Source: Pseudomonas lundensis
GTDB taxonomy: Bacteria > Pseudomonadota > Gammaproteobacteria > Pseudomonadales > Pseudomonadaceae
Assembly (NCBI RefSeq): GCF_001042985.1
Contig: NZ_JYKY01000002.1
Coordinates: 62,001-126,000, forward strand
Direction: 5' to 3'
Length of the DNA stretch: 64,000 nt
A model generated the notes under the pieces. It saw only the letters and a list, made by a program, of their open reading frames with translations. It was not told where the DNA came from and made no database searches. Below, piece after piece: positions 26,394 through 34,438 of the stretch (the stretch's first letter is position 1; each line of letters starts with the position of its first letter). The translations under genes and the position numbers were made by a program.

Positions 26394-26921
26394 TTATTTC
26401 GTGTGTGAGACTTCTTTGGCGTAGGCCTGACAGGCCTGCAGCGCGATCAGTCCTTGGTCGCCGTCGCCGGTGATTCCGATAATTCGTTGAGCATGCGCTC
26501 GGTCAAGTTGGGCTCTCGCGGTTCCATGAACCACGCCGCCGGGGACGGTGGAGGCTTGCATTCCGTCACTATCAGTTGCGGCGGTGGCGTCGAGTAGGAC
26601 TGACAGCCGCAGGTCAGCAGTAGCAATGCGATCACGCAAGCGGTCTTGATTGGTTTTTGCATCGGTCAGGGCTCGGTAATGGGATTGGTCACTCGCTGCC
26701 AGCCATTGCTCCAGGGCGAAGCGTTTGTTCTGTTCGGCAAGGATCAGCACGGAGTTGGCGTTGGCCACGTCGGTCAGCGCGGTTTGGTGGGCGGCTTTTT
26801 GCTCGGCAATCTGCTGGCCGTAGGCGTTTGCCTGCCACTCCCATGCGGCCCACGCGCTGCCCGCCATGAGGCAGAGCATCAACACCAATGCCCCGCTCCA
26901 CTTCAGCGCATCGAGCTTCAC
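26394..26921 (-). CDS. Rz-type i-spanin
   Basis: 175 residues from GTG 26921; the GTG overlaps the endolysin stop (GTGA), showing translational coupling. A single N-terminal membrane anchor (WSGALVLMLCLMAGSAWAAW) is followed by a long coiled-coil periplasmic region (QQIAEQKAAHQTALTDVANA), as in Rz. With the outer-membrane Rz1 it fuses the two membranes in the last step of lysis. The Rz1 frame lies entirely within it. Confidence 0.85.
   Translation of the reverse strand: MKLDALKWSGALVLMLCLMAGSAWAAWEWQANAYGQQIAEQKAAHQTALTDVANANSVLILAEQNKRFALEQWLAASDQSHYRALTDAKTNQDRLRDRIATADLRLSVLLDATAATDSDGMQASTVPGGVVHGTARAQLDRAHAQRIIGITGDGDQGLIALQACQAYAKEVSHTK
26447..26662 (-). CDS. Rz1-type o-spanin lipoprotein, nested in Rz
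   Basis: 71 residues in a different frame inside the Rz gene. It begins MQKPIKTACVIALLLLTCGC, a lipoprotein signal with its lipobox Cys, followed by a short Pro-rich mature part (TPPPQLIVTECKPPPSP). A small proline-rich lipoprotein nested within Rz is diagnostic for Rz1. It acts at the outer membrane with Rz. Confidence 0.85.
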   Translation of the reverse strand: MQKPIKTACVIALLLLTCGCQSYSTPPPQLIVTECKPPPSPAAWFMEPREPNLTERMLNELSESPATATKD

Positions 26922-27463
26922 GCCAACACCTTCAACGCCCGGGCGTACAGCGCCTGACGGTCTGCTGCGCCGTTCTGGCCGCCGTTGATGCGCCGGGTGA
27001 TGGTGTCGAACTGACCCAAGTCGGCCAAGGTGTTGAGCCCTCTGCTCGCCCAAAACCACGCTGCTGACATGCACGCGTGCTGCGGCTTTTCCAGCAGCTC
27101 TGGCTGGTTGATCAGATCAAGGGCCAACGCTTCGCCACATGCGATGTAGTTGGCGCGGCCGGTGATTTGGATCAGGCCACGGCCGCGATACTTCTGGCCG
27201 TCGCCGTCCGCCTCAGGTGTGTTGCCCAAGCGCTTGGCGAGTGAGCCGGTGTCGTATTTGCTCAGGTACTGGTCGCTGCCCAGCTCGCGCACGTAGCGAA
27301 ACTGGCCGGACTCGTGGCCGATCTGGGCGATGAAGGCGGCGACGCGCTTCGTCCCGATGATCTGGAAGCGAACCATCGCCGTGTTTAGCACAGGAACAAA
27401 AACGCCGGCTGATTGGCCGGCGTTGGGGAGGATCTGCTGGAGTTGTTGCTGGGTAATCGACAT
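26918..27463 (-). CDS. Phage endolysin, glycoside hydrolase family 19
   Basis: 181 residues from ATG 27463 behind AAGGGCAAG. It shows the GH19 chitinase-like lysozyme pattern: FIAQIGHESGQFRYVRE with the catalytic Glu, YRGRGLIQITGRANY, and a C-terminal NTLADLGQFDTITRRINGG. It degrades the peptidoglycan glycan strand. There is no signal peptide, so export would depend on a holin; the holin-like gene lies far away at 49675. It is followed without a gap by Rz. Confidence 0.92.
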   Translation of the reverse strand: MSITQQQLQQILPNAGQSAGVFVPVLNTAMVRFQIIGTKRVAAFIAQIGHESGQFRYVRELGSDQYLSKYDTGSLAKRLGNTPEADGDGQKYRGRGLIQITGRANYIACGEALALDLINQPELLEKPQHACMSAAWFWASRGLNTLADLGQFDTITRRINGGQNGAADRQALYARALKVLA

Positions 27464-27477
27464 AGGCTTGCCCTTAT

Positions 27478-27500
27478 GAAAAACCCGCACAAGGCGGGTT
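27478..27500 (-). terminator. Hairpin between gpD and endolysin
   Basis: AACCCGC / GCGGGTT, perfect 7-bp stem with a T tract on the minus strand. It lies in the 47-base gap after the gpD stop and may partly terminate or cap the lysis transcript. Confidence 0.65.
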
Positions 27501-27510
27501 AGGTTTGGGA

Positions 27511-28557
27511 TTAATTTGCTTGTAGCTGCACGACTTTTAGCGGGGCTTTGGGCTTCTTGCCTTTGGCCTTGGCTTTGCCTTTCTTGCCGCCATTGCATTC
27601 GACGGTGGTGCTCCAGCCGCTTTGGGTGAAAACCTGCTCCACCGAGTCCACCAGGTACTCACCATCGAGCCCGACCTTGAAGCCTTGGGCATTGATGGTC
27701 CGCTCAGCAAACAAATCAGTTCGCCCGGGCATTTCTAGACGCACTGCGGCGGTCGAGCGGTTGAACGCGGCCAGTCGCGCTTTGGCGGCCTGTTCGGCGG
27801 CGGATTTGTTGGGGTAAATGTGGCGGTCTGTGTGAACGGGCGGTAGACCGTCCGGGGCTTCGTCGTTGTCCAAGGTGACGATGGCCAACTTGCCGGTTTT
27901 CTTGTCCTGATGCTTGGTGCTGACCGCCTTGTGGGCACTGCGATCACCCAGCCGGAACTGCCACCGGCTGACGTCGCTACGTGTCAGGGTGATGGTGCCC
28001 AGCGCTGTACCACTCGCGCTTTGTCCACCTTGGCGCTGCATCACCAGCAGCTTGCCGTCCGCCACTTTAGCGGTGCAGTCGAACTGCTTGGAAAGTCGGG
28101 TGATGAAGTTAAAGTCGGATTCGCTGAGCTGGTCAGCACGCGGCACTACCGTGTCGACCGGGCACACCGGCGACCAGCCGTTGCGTGCCGCCACGTCCTT
28201 GACGATGCTGGCCAGGCTCACCCCTTCCCAACTGCCGCTGCGCGTGGTCTTGCCGCTGCCACGCATGTCGCTGGCTTTGCCCCGGATCACCAGCGTATCG
28301 GGCGGGCCGGACAACTCGACCTCGTCCACGGTGTAACGCCCGAGACGGGTTAGAGCCGTGCCGCTGTAGCCGAGGAACACTTCGATGCTGGCTCCTCGGC
28401 TGGGTAAAGACACTGCGCTATCACGGTCGTCGATGCGCAGCTCAAAGTCGTCTGACTCCATCCCGGGTTTATCAGTGGTGCGCAGCAACAGCAGGCGGTC
28501 GTTGATCAGCGCGGTGATGTCGGCACCGTCTGCGACGATGCGGAAGGTGGGTGTCAT
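27511..28557 (-). CDS. Tail protein, late control D (gpD), baseplate hub
   Basis: 348 residues from ATG 28557 (MTPTFRIVADGADITALIND). P2 gpD family: FELRIDDRDSAVSLPSRGA, LGRYTVDEVELSGPPDTLVI, SDFNFITRLSKQFDC, and a C-terminal domain ending in a Lys-rich tail (KKGKAKAKGKKPKAP). In P2-like phages gpD is the central hub at the base of the tail tube. It is separated from gpX by the inserted mqsRA pair, which faces the other way. Confidence 0.92.
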   Translation of the reverse strand: MTPTFRIVADGADITALINDRLLLLRTTDKPGMESDDFELRIDDRDSAVSLPSRGASIEVFLGYSGTALTRLGRYTVDEVELSGPPDTLVIRGKASDMRGSGKTTRSGSWEGVSLASIVKDVAARNGWSPVCPVDTVVPRADQLSESDFNFITRLSKQFDCTAKVADGKLLVMQRQGGQSASGTALGTITLTRSDVSRWQFRLGDRSAHKAVSTKHQDKKTGKLAIVTLDNDEAPDGLPPVHTDRHIYPNKSAAEQAAKARLAAFNRSTAAVRLEMPGRTDLFAERTINAQGFKVGLDGEYLVDSVEQVFTQSGWSTTVECNGGKKGKAKAKGKKPKAPLKVVQLQAN

Positions 28558-28572
28558 ACATTCTCCAAACGG

Positions 28573-28597
28573 CAAAAGCCCCGCTCTGGACGGGGCT
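28573..28597 (-). terminator. Hairpin upstream of gpD
   Basis: AGCCCCG / CGGGGCT, 7-bp stem with a short T run on the minus strand, 16 bases before the gpD start. It lies between the mqsRA promoter and gpD. Confidence 0.6.
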
Positions 28598-28642
28598 GTA
28601 AAGAAACATCACTCGGTTATAAAACGGACTATGCTCAGCGCA

Positions 28643-28677
28643 TTAACCTACTTGCCAAATTAAACCAAGTAAGTTAA
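28643..28677 (+). promoter_or_regulatory. Palindromic operator of mqsRA
   Basis: TTAACCTACTTG (28643-28654) and CAAGTAAGTTAA (28666-28677) are inverted with one mismatch and an 11-base spacer, ending 10 bases before the mqsR start. MqsA represses its own promoter at AACCT-type palindromes, so this is the probable MqsA site. Confidence 0.7.
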
Positions 28678-28687
28678 TTTTCGCCGC

Positions 28688-28984
28688 ATGGAGAAAAAGA
28701 CCCCGCACTGCAAACTACACACCGTTAAAGCCCTGATTGAAGCGGGCAAGGTGCGCTCTACCCTGTCAGCACTGACCGGTGGCGCGGCTTTAGGCTTCGA
28801 CTTTGACGGCATCGTCAGCGTGGTAATGGCACTGGCGCCCGCTGACTTTTACAAGAGCATGACCACGCATGCAGACCATAAGGTCTGGCAGGACGTGTAC
28901 CGGCGTAAAACCCACGCTGGCGAGGTCTACCTGAAACTCACGGTCATTGATGATGTGCTCATCGTGTCCTTCAAGGAGCTATGA
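28688..28984 (+). CDS. mqsR: MqsR mRNA interferase toxin
   Basis: 98 residues, the same length as E. coli MqsR and alike throughout: MEKKTPHCKLHTVKALIEAG at the start, LGFDFDG, DFYKSMTTHADHKVWQDVYR, and VYLKLTVIDDVLIVSFKEL at the end, including the Lys/Tyr/Arg residues of the RNase site. MqsR cuts mRNA at GCU. Its stop overlaps the antitoxin ATG (ATGA). It reads against the surrounding phage late genes, so it is an inserted cargo pair with its own promoter. Confidence 0.95.
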   Translation: MEKKTPHCKLHTVKALIEAGKVRSTLSALTGGAALGFDFDGIVSVVMALAPADFYKSMTTHADHKVWQDVYRRKTHAGEVYLKLTVIDDVLIVSFKEL

Positions 28985-29388
28985 ACATGAAATGTCCATC
29001 TTGCGTCTCGGCAGAGCTGGTGCATGACACCCGCGACGTGTCTTACACCTACAAGAACGAGTCCACTGTGATCCCTTCGGTCACCGGCGAATTCTGCCCG
29101 GCCTGTGGTGAAACCGTGCTGGATGCCAGCGAATCCACCCGCGTGAGTGCTGCAATGCTGGCCTTCAACAAACAAGTGAATGCTTCGATTGTTGACCCAG
29201 GCTTCATCACTACTGTGCGTAAAAAGCTGGACCTGGACCAGCGTGAAGCGGCCGAGATTTTCGGCGGTGGCGTGAATGCGTTTTCCCGTTATGAGAACGG
29301 CAAAACAAAACCACCACTGGCACTGGTGAAGTTACTGAAACTGCTCGATCACCATCCCGAGCTGCTGAATGAAGTGCGTTTAGGCTAA
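28981..29388 (+). CDS. mqsA: MqsA antitoxin
   Basis: 135 residues. An N-terminal zinc domain with CPSC and CPAC pairs binds the toxin, and the C-terminal HTH-XRE domain (VRKKLDLDQREAAEIFGGGV) is followed by NAFSRYENGKTKPP, almost as in E. coli MqsA. It neutralises MqsR and represses the operon. As in E. coli the toxin gene comes first. The 3' end overlaps that of the convergent gpX gene by four bases, so the pair is inserted with no spare sequence. Confidence 0.95.
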   Translation: MNMKCPSCVSAELVHDTRDVSYTYKNESTVIPSVTGEFCPACGETVLDASESTRVSAAMLAFNKQVNASIVDPGFITTVRKKLDLDQREAAEIFGGGVNAFSRYENGKTKPPLALVKLLKLLDHHPELLNEVRLG

Positions 29389-29591
29389 CCCCACAACATC
29401 ACCACCTCATCACTCGGCGCAGGCAAATCCGGCAGGTGAATCACCAGCCCGGCCTTGAACGGCTGAACCTCTTCGGCCAGCCCCTGGTTGGCATCGAGTA
29501 CGGCCTCGACCGTGCCATTGAGGTGGCCGTAGTAGTTCTGGCAGATGGTGTCGAGCACATCGCCGCTAGCCGTTCTGCAGGTCGTCGCCAT
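29385..29591 (-). CDS. Tail protein X (gpX)
   Basis: 68 residues from MATTCRTASGDVLDTICQNY. gpX is a LysM-like small tail protein: the pattern GDVLDTICQNYYG then VEAVLDANQGLAE..PFKAGLVIHLPDL matches the family. It is needed for tail assembly, probably at the tube base. Its start lies within the end of the upstream gpU-like gene (26-base overlap). Confidence 0.88.
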   Translation of the reverse strand: MATTCRTASGDVLDTICQNYYGHLNGTVEAVLDANQGLAEEVQPFKAGLVIHLPDLPAPSDEVVMLWG

Positions 29592-30411
29592 AGCGCACAA
29601 ACTCCAAGGTAAAGCCCTGTTTACGCGGGATGCCGCCTTGCAGCAGGGCGCTTTGTTCTTCTTCGATGTTTTTCAAACACCAGTTGCCCAGCACCTCGCC
29701 GTAGCCGGTGGTCAGGCCCAGTGGTTGAAGCTGGGCGCCGATGCTGCGTAGGGTGTCGAGTTGTTTGATGCCGCCTTTGAACCCGCCAAAGATCGCGCCT
29801 GTCAGGGTGATGCGTTCTTCGCCCATGCCCACGGCTTGTTGCGCCGGGCGACGGCTCAGGCGCTCTTGTGAAGCCCAGCGGTATTCGCTGGAGCGCTTGA
29901 GTTCGTCGAAGGCGGCGGTGTCCAGGTTGAAGTAGAACGGTGTCGATCCGGGCTTGAGCGGTTGCATGATCAGCAGGTGCGGGAATGGCTTCACCGCTTC
30001 GGCGGCCGGGGTCGCGTCTGCGCCCAGCGCGCCGGTGGGCACGATGTTGGCCAGTGACGGGCTGACTTTGCCTGCGATTTTGTTGAGCGCGGTCGCCGCC
30101 TTACCCGCCTGTTCTTTGAGTACGCCGAGGCGTTCCTCAATTTGCGAGGCCGCCCGGGTGGCTTTGTTGTAGGTGGCCACCACCGCGCCGACCTTGGCCT
30201 GCGCGGCGTTGACCCCACGCATCAGCCGTTGCACCTTGGCCCCGACCGCAGGACCAATGAACGGCAAGTCGCTCAGTTCGGAGGCGGCGCCGGTGATTTC
30301 CCCAATGGCGCCGTTCACCGGTCCAAGCATGCCGTCCAGGCTACGACGCCCGGTTTCCCCGGCCGCAGTCAGGTACTTCAACCCCGACTGCAGTTGTTCC
30401 ATGTAGGCCAT
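29566..30411 (-). CDS. Tail protein gpU-like
   Basis: 281 residues. The C-terminal half (LLIMQPLKPGSTPFYFNLDT onward, with RWASQERLSRRPAQQAVG and GFTLEFVRYGD) matches P2 gpU, but P2 gpU is only about 160 residues; here an extra N-terminal helical region (residues 1-130, Ala-rich) is present, as in some Pseudomonas phages. gpU acts at the tail terminus or completion step. It lies between the tape measure and gpX as in P2. Confidence 0.82.
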   Translation of the reverse strand: MAYMEQLQSGLKYLTAAGETGRRSLDGMLGPVNGAIGEITGAASELSDLPFIGPAVGAKVQRLMRGVNAAQAKVGAVVATYNKATRAASQIEERLGVLKEQAGKAATALNKIAGKVSPSLANIVPTGALGADATPAAEAVKPFPHLLIMQPLKPGSTPFYFNLDTAAFDELKRSSEYRWASQERLSRRPAQQAVGMGEERITLTGAIFGGFKGGIKQLDTLRSIGAQLQPLGLTTGYGEVLGNWCLKNIEEEQSALLQGGIPRKQGFTLEFVRYGDDLQNG

Positions 30412-30427
30412 GGCTTGCCCCTTCTGT

Positions 30428-33400
30428 TTAAAGATGCGGTTGGTCGTACAGATTCCGGCTCGACATCTGCTGGTTGATTTGCTCGATCTGCCGTTGCAGG
30501 TGTGGCTGTAGCTCCCGGGCCAGTGCGGCCGGGTCTTTCACGTCGCCCTGCACGGTGATGGAAAGCGCCGCATTGACGTCGATCTTCTGATCGATCTTCG
30601 GCGGTTCAACCTTGAGCACCGGCTCTGCTTGGGGCGGCATGGCCAGCGGCCCGGCAGGTGCCGTGGCGGCGAACGAGCGCACCACGTCGCCCATGTTCAC
30701 CGCCCCGGGCAGCTCGCGTGATGCGCTGGCACCGAGTGAGCCCTCAGGCGGCAGCGACTTGGGCCGTTCCAAGTCCGCGCCCGGGAAGCGCGGTTTATTA
30801 GCAAAGTGCGGTAACAGGAACGGGTTTTTCGAGTCCGGATCAGCCGGGTCATACGACACCGGTTTGACCACCGGCGCCGGTGATGCTGTCGGCGGCGGCA
30901 ACGAATCCGGGCGCACCAGGTCCGCACCGGGAAAGCGCGGCTTGTTGGCAAAGTGCGGCAACAGGAACGGGTCTTTCGAGTCCGGATCAGTCGGGTCATA
31001 TGACACCGGCTTGACCACTGGAGCCAGTGGCTCGCCTGCCGCTTTGGCTTCGGACTTCGGCGGTTCAGCGGGTTTTTCATCGTCCGACCCGAACCATGAT
31101 TTACCGAGGCTGCCCCCGATGGATTCCCCGCCCATGCTGCCGAGGATGCCGCCGATCAAGCCACCGACCGCCGTGCCCAAAATCGGCACCACGGAACCGA
31201 TGGCCGCACCGGCCGCTGCCCCTGCCAGCGCACCGGCCATGTTGCCCGCAGCGGCGCCGTAGCCTTCGGCCTTTTCGTCCTTGGTTTTGGCGTTCTGGTA
31301 GGTGTCGGCCGCGCGCAGGACGCCTTCAAACAGCGCAGCACCAGGAACCGCTTTACCTGCTTTGCCAATCAACCCCATGGCGCGCGCCGCCCGCCCCGGC
31401 GGTACAGGTGGAACGGGCGGCACTGGCGGACGCGGCGGCCGAGGCCCACCACCACCACCACCACCACCACCACCACCACCACCCGCACGGCGGCGGCCGT
31501 TGCGATTGCCCGCGCGACGTCGACCGTCACGACCACCGGCACCGCCTCCACCACCGCCACCCATGGCGGCGGCGTTGACCACAAACACCTTTTGCGGCCC
31601 CGAGTCTTCGCCGCCGTCTTCGTCGTTTTTCGCTTCGCGGAATACATCCAGCAGCTTGAGCCCGGTATCGATCGGGTCAAAGCCTTTGCTTTCGCCGCCT
31701 TCCTCGCTGTCGCCGTCATCGTCCTTTTTGCCGCCGAAGGCTTTCAGGCCGATCTCCGCGAGGGCCAACACCTTGGAGCCCTTGCCGTCTTCCTTGTCGT
31801 CATCACCGGCGTTGGTGACAAAGACCTTTTGCACGCCCTTGGCATCCCGTCCGCCCATGGCGCCCCGGGCGAGGTTGAACAGGCCCTTGCCGATCTTGAA
31901 CGAGCCCAGCAGCCCTTGCAGGGTCAGCGCTCCACCGGCCAACACCGTCAGCCCCATGGCCAACCCGGGCGTGCGGTCGCTGAGCGAGGTAATACCCTTG
32001 GCCACACTGGTCAGCCCTTCGGCCACGCCGTCGGTGATCGGCCGGATCGCATCGCCCACCGAGCGCATGGCGTCGTCCATCGACTGCGCCATTTCCTTCC
32101 ATTTCTGCGACGAGGTTTCGCGGCGCTCGGCCAGGTTCTTGTCGAGGATGCCGCTGGCTTCGCGCGATTCACGCTTGAGCTGGCCGTACAGCTCCTTGTT
32201 TTGCATGTAGGCCGTGAGCGCGGCCTTGACCTGCATGTCGGAAAAAATATCGCCAGTGCGCAGGGCCTGCTCCAGTGACGCGAGCATGGCCTTGGCTTTT
32301 TCCGGGTTCGATTCCTTGCTGATCTGCGCCGTGGCTTCGGCCATCTTGGCGGCGCGTTTGGGGTCGGTTTGCTCGATGTACTTCTTGGCCAGAGCCATGC
32401 TCGACTCAAGCGTCGACATGCCCTGTTGAATGCCGGTTTGCATGGAGGCTTCGTAATCGATCCCGGCCTTGCCGTAGGCATCCACGGTCTGCGATGAACT
32501 GATCTTGTCCATCCAGTTTTTGAGGTTGTTGGCCGCCTCGTCGGAGCTGCCCGCCGTTTTCATCTGTACTTGCAGCATGGCCCCCAGCTGGGTCACGGCG
32601 TCCATGCCGGTGATGCCCAGCTTGCCCATGTTGGCCAGCAGTTCGGGAAACCACTTGGCCATGTCACTGGCCTCAAAGCTGCCCGCCTGCCCTTGAAACG
32701 CAATGGCTTCCAGCGCCTGCTGCATTTCCTTGGCGCTGGTGATCTGGGCGTTCTGGCCGAGGGCGTTGATCATCTTGGCGGTTTCGCCGCCGTCCGAGCC
32801 CTGCCCGATCACGAACTTGGCCGCCACCGGCGCGTACTCCATGGCCTTGGCCAGGTCCATACCGGCACCCACCAGCTCGTTGACCACGGTGGCCACCTCG
32901 TTACGGGCCATGCCGGTGTCACGTGAGGTATCGATGATAGTGCGCGACATCTGCTTTTCTTCGGGGGCATTGGCGATGCCTGCCTTGATCGCGATGTCGC
33001 GGATGATGGCGTTGTAATCGGCGCTGACTTTGGTCGGCACCGCCAGTGCTGCCGCCCCCACCGCTGCCCGGCCAACCGTGCTTTTGACACTGGCCCGGCC
33101 TTCGTTGATTTGTGCATGGCCCTGGGCTTTCAGATCCGCCTGCCGAGCCGTACGGCCGAGCATTTGATAGGCCCGGTCGAGTCGCCCGACCTCGATCCCC
33201 TGCTTGCGCAGGCTGTCTAGGTTGGAGTTGAGTTTGGTCAGCAGCGTGGACGCACCCGCCGCACCGCTGTCGTGGGCCTTTTTCCATTCGTTGCGCAGGC
33301 GGATGGTGTCACCGATCTGGCGTTGCATGACCCGGGCCTTGGCCCCGGTCGCTTCCAGCTTCTTGATCCGGCCCTCAACGTCCTTGAACGCTGAGCCCAC

Positions 33401-33454
33401 GGAGGAGCTGACCGCCCCGCCGATCACCAGCCCGAGCGCGAGTTTGTTTGCCAT
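30428..33454 (-). CDS. Tail tape measure protein
   Basis: 1008 residues; length sets tail length. The N-terminal 500 residues are helical with a TP901-type core (IIRDIAIKAGIANAPEEKQM, MNEVATVVNELVGAGMDLAKA). A membrane-like segment occurs near 490-510, a Gly tract of about 14 residues plus Arg/Gly and Pro-rich stretches near 650-700, and a Gly/Ala hydrophobic region near 755-790 that may help DNA entry. A 49-residue unit (VKPVSYDP.DPDSK.PFLLPH) is repeated in tandem near 850-940. Located after the gpE genes as in P2. Confidence 0.92.
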   Translation of the reverse strand: MANKLALGLVIGGAVSSSVGSAFKDVEGRIKKLEATGAKARVMQRQIGDTIRLRNEWKKAHDSGAAGASTLLTKLNSNLDSLRKQGIEVGRLDRAYQMLGRTARQADLKAQGHAQINEGRASVKSTVGRAAVGAAALAVPTKVSADYNAIIRDIAIKAGIANAPEEKQMSRTIIDTSRDTGMARNEVATVVNELVGAGMDLAKAMEYAPVAAKFVIGQGSDGGETAKMINALGQNAQITSAKEMQQALEAIAFQGQAGSFEASDMAKWFPELLANMGKLGITGMDAVTQLGAMLQVQMKTAGSSDEAANNLKNWMDKISSSQTVDAYGKAGIDYEASMQTGIQQGMSTLESSMALAKKYIEQTDPKRAAKMAEATAQISKESNPEKAKAMLASLEQALRTGDIFSDMQVKAALTAYMQNKELYGQLKRESREASGILDKNLAERRETSSQKWKEMAQSMDDAMRSVGDAIRPITDGVAEGLTSVAKGITSLSDRTPGLAMGLTVLAGGALTLQGLLGSFKIGKGLFNLARGAMGGRDAKGVQKVFVTNAGDDDKEDGKGSKVLALAEIGLKAFGGKKDDDGDSEEGGESKGFDPIDTGLKLLDVFREAKNDEDGGEDSGPQKVFVVNAAAMGGGGGGGAGGRDGRRRAGNRNGRRRAGGGGGGGGGGGGGPRPPRPPVPPVPPVPPGRAARAMGLIGKAGKAVPGAALFEGVLRAADTYQNAKTKDEKAEGYGAAAGNMAGALAGAAAGAAIGSVVPILGTAVGGLIGGILGSMGGESIGGSLGKSWFGSDDEKPAEPPKSEAKAAGEPLAPVVKPVSYDPTDPDSKDPFLLPHFANKPRFPGADLVRPDSLPPPTASPAPVVKPVSYDPADPDSKNPFLLPHFANKPRFPGADLERPKSLPPEGSLGASASRELPGAVNMGDVVRSFAATAPAGPLAMPPQAEPVLKVEPPKIDQKIDVNAALSITVQGDVKDPAALARELQPHLQRQIEQINQQMSSRNLYDQPHL
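30752..31027. repeat. 147-bp tandem duplication in the tape measure gene
   Basis: Two adjacent copies with a 147-base (49-codon) period, for example GCAAAGTGCGG at 30801 and 30948, with scattered silent and missense differences. The reading frame is kept. Confidence 0.85.
31448..31483. repeat. Trinucleotide microsatellite (ACC)12 in the tape measure gene
   Basis: Twelve perfect ACC repeats on the plus strand encode part of an uninterrupted glycine run on the minus strand. Changes by whole repeats would stay in frame. Confidence 0.95.
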
Positions 33455-33490
33455 CTGTTCGCCCTGCCCTGTGGTTGCGCGTCAGGCGGC

Positions 33491-33617
33491 TCAATCCGTG
33501 AGCCACCAGACCATTTCCGAAAACGGCATGGCCATGATCTCGGCGGCAGAAAAACTCGTTTCTGCCGCCAAGCGCTTGGCCAGTTGTTTCAGGGTTGCGG
33601 GGTTACAGTTCGCCTTC
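33491..33617 (-). CDS. gpE' extension, probably made by frameshift from gpE
   Basis: A short frame with no good start: it reads NPATLKQLAKRLAAETSFSA then AEIMAMPFSEMVWWLTD and stops at 33491. The C-terminal MVWWLTD-like end is typical of the E' part of P2-type tail chaperones. It is +1 (or -2) relative to the gpE frame and is open upstream to about 33705, within gpE, so it would be joined to gpE by programmed frameshift. In P2 the shift is -1; here the geometry differs. The slip site is not certain, and the start given is approximate. Confidence 0.65.
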
Positions 33618-33911
33618 GTCGACCAGACGAAAATAGCCTTCCTGCACGCGGCTGTAGTCCACCACCTTAAGCCCCTCCAGATCGCCGGGCGGGATTTCGG
33701 TCAGGCTGGAGAACAGCTGCAATTCGCGCTTTTCAGCATCGCCGCCGGAGACCGCGCCTGCTGCCCGTACATCGCGAACGGTCGGCGCGCGCATGACCAC
33801 CTTGTCGGTTTTGACATGGTTAAGTTCAGTGGGGTAACGCAGGGTGATGGTGACGCCTTCGTCGGTCAGGATGAGCCAGGACGGGAGTTTCTTTTCAGTA
33901 TTGATAGTCAT
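33603..33911 (-). CDS. Tail assembly chaperone (gpE type)
   Basis: 102 residues, MTINTEKKLPSWLILTDEG to YFRLVDEGEL. The pattern (short beta-rich start, TDKVVMRAPTVRDVRAAGAV, PPGDLEGLKVVDYSRVQE) is that of the P2-like tail assembly chaperone E. It binds the tape measure protein during tail formation. It lies between the tube and tape measure genes as expected, and its 3' end overlaps the E' frame. Confidence 0.88.
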   Translation of the reverse strand: MTINTEKKLPSWLILTDEGVTITLRYPTELNHVKTDKVVMRAPTVRDVRAAGAVSGGDAEKRELQLFSSLTEIPPGDLEGLKVVDYSRVQEGYFRLVDEGEL

Positions 33912-33922
33912 GCGGGAATTCC

Positions 33923-34426
33923 TTAAAGGCCCAGGGCGCTGCGTTCGGCAGCCAGTTGATCGACGCCGTCAATCACGCGCACCGCGTTGACCATGTCGAT
34001 TTCGTACATCACGCGACCGTCGATCTCCAACTTGTAGTAGGTGACCGCCATGGCGTATTTCATTTCAGCTTTGTCGCCCGCCTTCCAGTCGCCCGGGTCG
34101 ACTTCCTTGAGCATGCCGCGCAGGGTGGCAATCACCGGGGTGATCTGGCCCTTGAGCCCCTTGAAGGCCCCGCGAAACACCGCGTTGCAGCCGGTCTGGT
34201 CCGACAGTCCGAAGTACTTCATCATCTCGCGGCGTACCCCGGTGCTGGTCCAGCTGGCTTCCAGCTTTTCCAGCCCCATGTCCATCTCGATCTCACCGGC
34301 CATCCCGCCGCCGCGATGCGCTTCGGTTTTAACCGTGAGCTTGGGCAGTGTCAGCGACGGCACGTCACCGGCGAAGCTGACCCCGTCCACGAACAGGTTG
34401 GTGTTGCTGAGCATTTGCGGAATCAT
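33923..34426 (-). CDS. Major tail tube protein (gpFII)
   Basis: 167 residues beginning MIPQMLSNTNLFVDGVSFAG; P2 FII family by the RGGGMAGEIEMDMGLEKLEA and GQITPVIATLRGMLKEVDPG stretches. It forms the inner tube of the contractile tail. Eleven bases after it comes gpE, and the sheath gene lies just upstream. Confidence 0.95.
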   Translation of the reverse strand: MIPQMLSNTNLFVDGVSFAGDVPSLTLPKLTVKTEAHRGGGMAGEIEMDMGLEKLEASWTSTGVRREMMKYFGLSDQTGCNAVFRGAFKGLKGQITPVIATLRGMLKEVDPGDWKAGDKAEMKYAMAVTYYKLEIDGRVMYEIDMVNAVRVIDGVDQLAAERSALGL

Positions 34427-34438
34427 TGAGCGGCCTCC

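Noticed and set aside
31440..31490. Short regular repeats as a possible CRISPR array
   Set aside because: It is a trinucleotide run within a protein gene, with no spacers. No CRISPR-like array was seen anywhere in the window.
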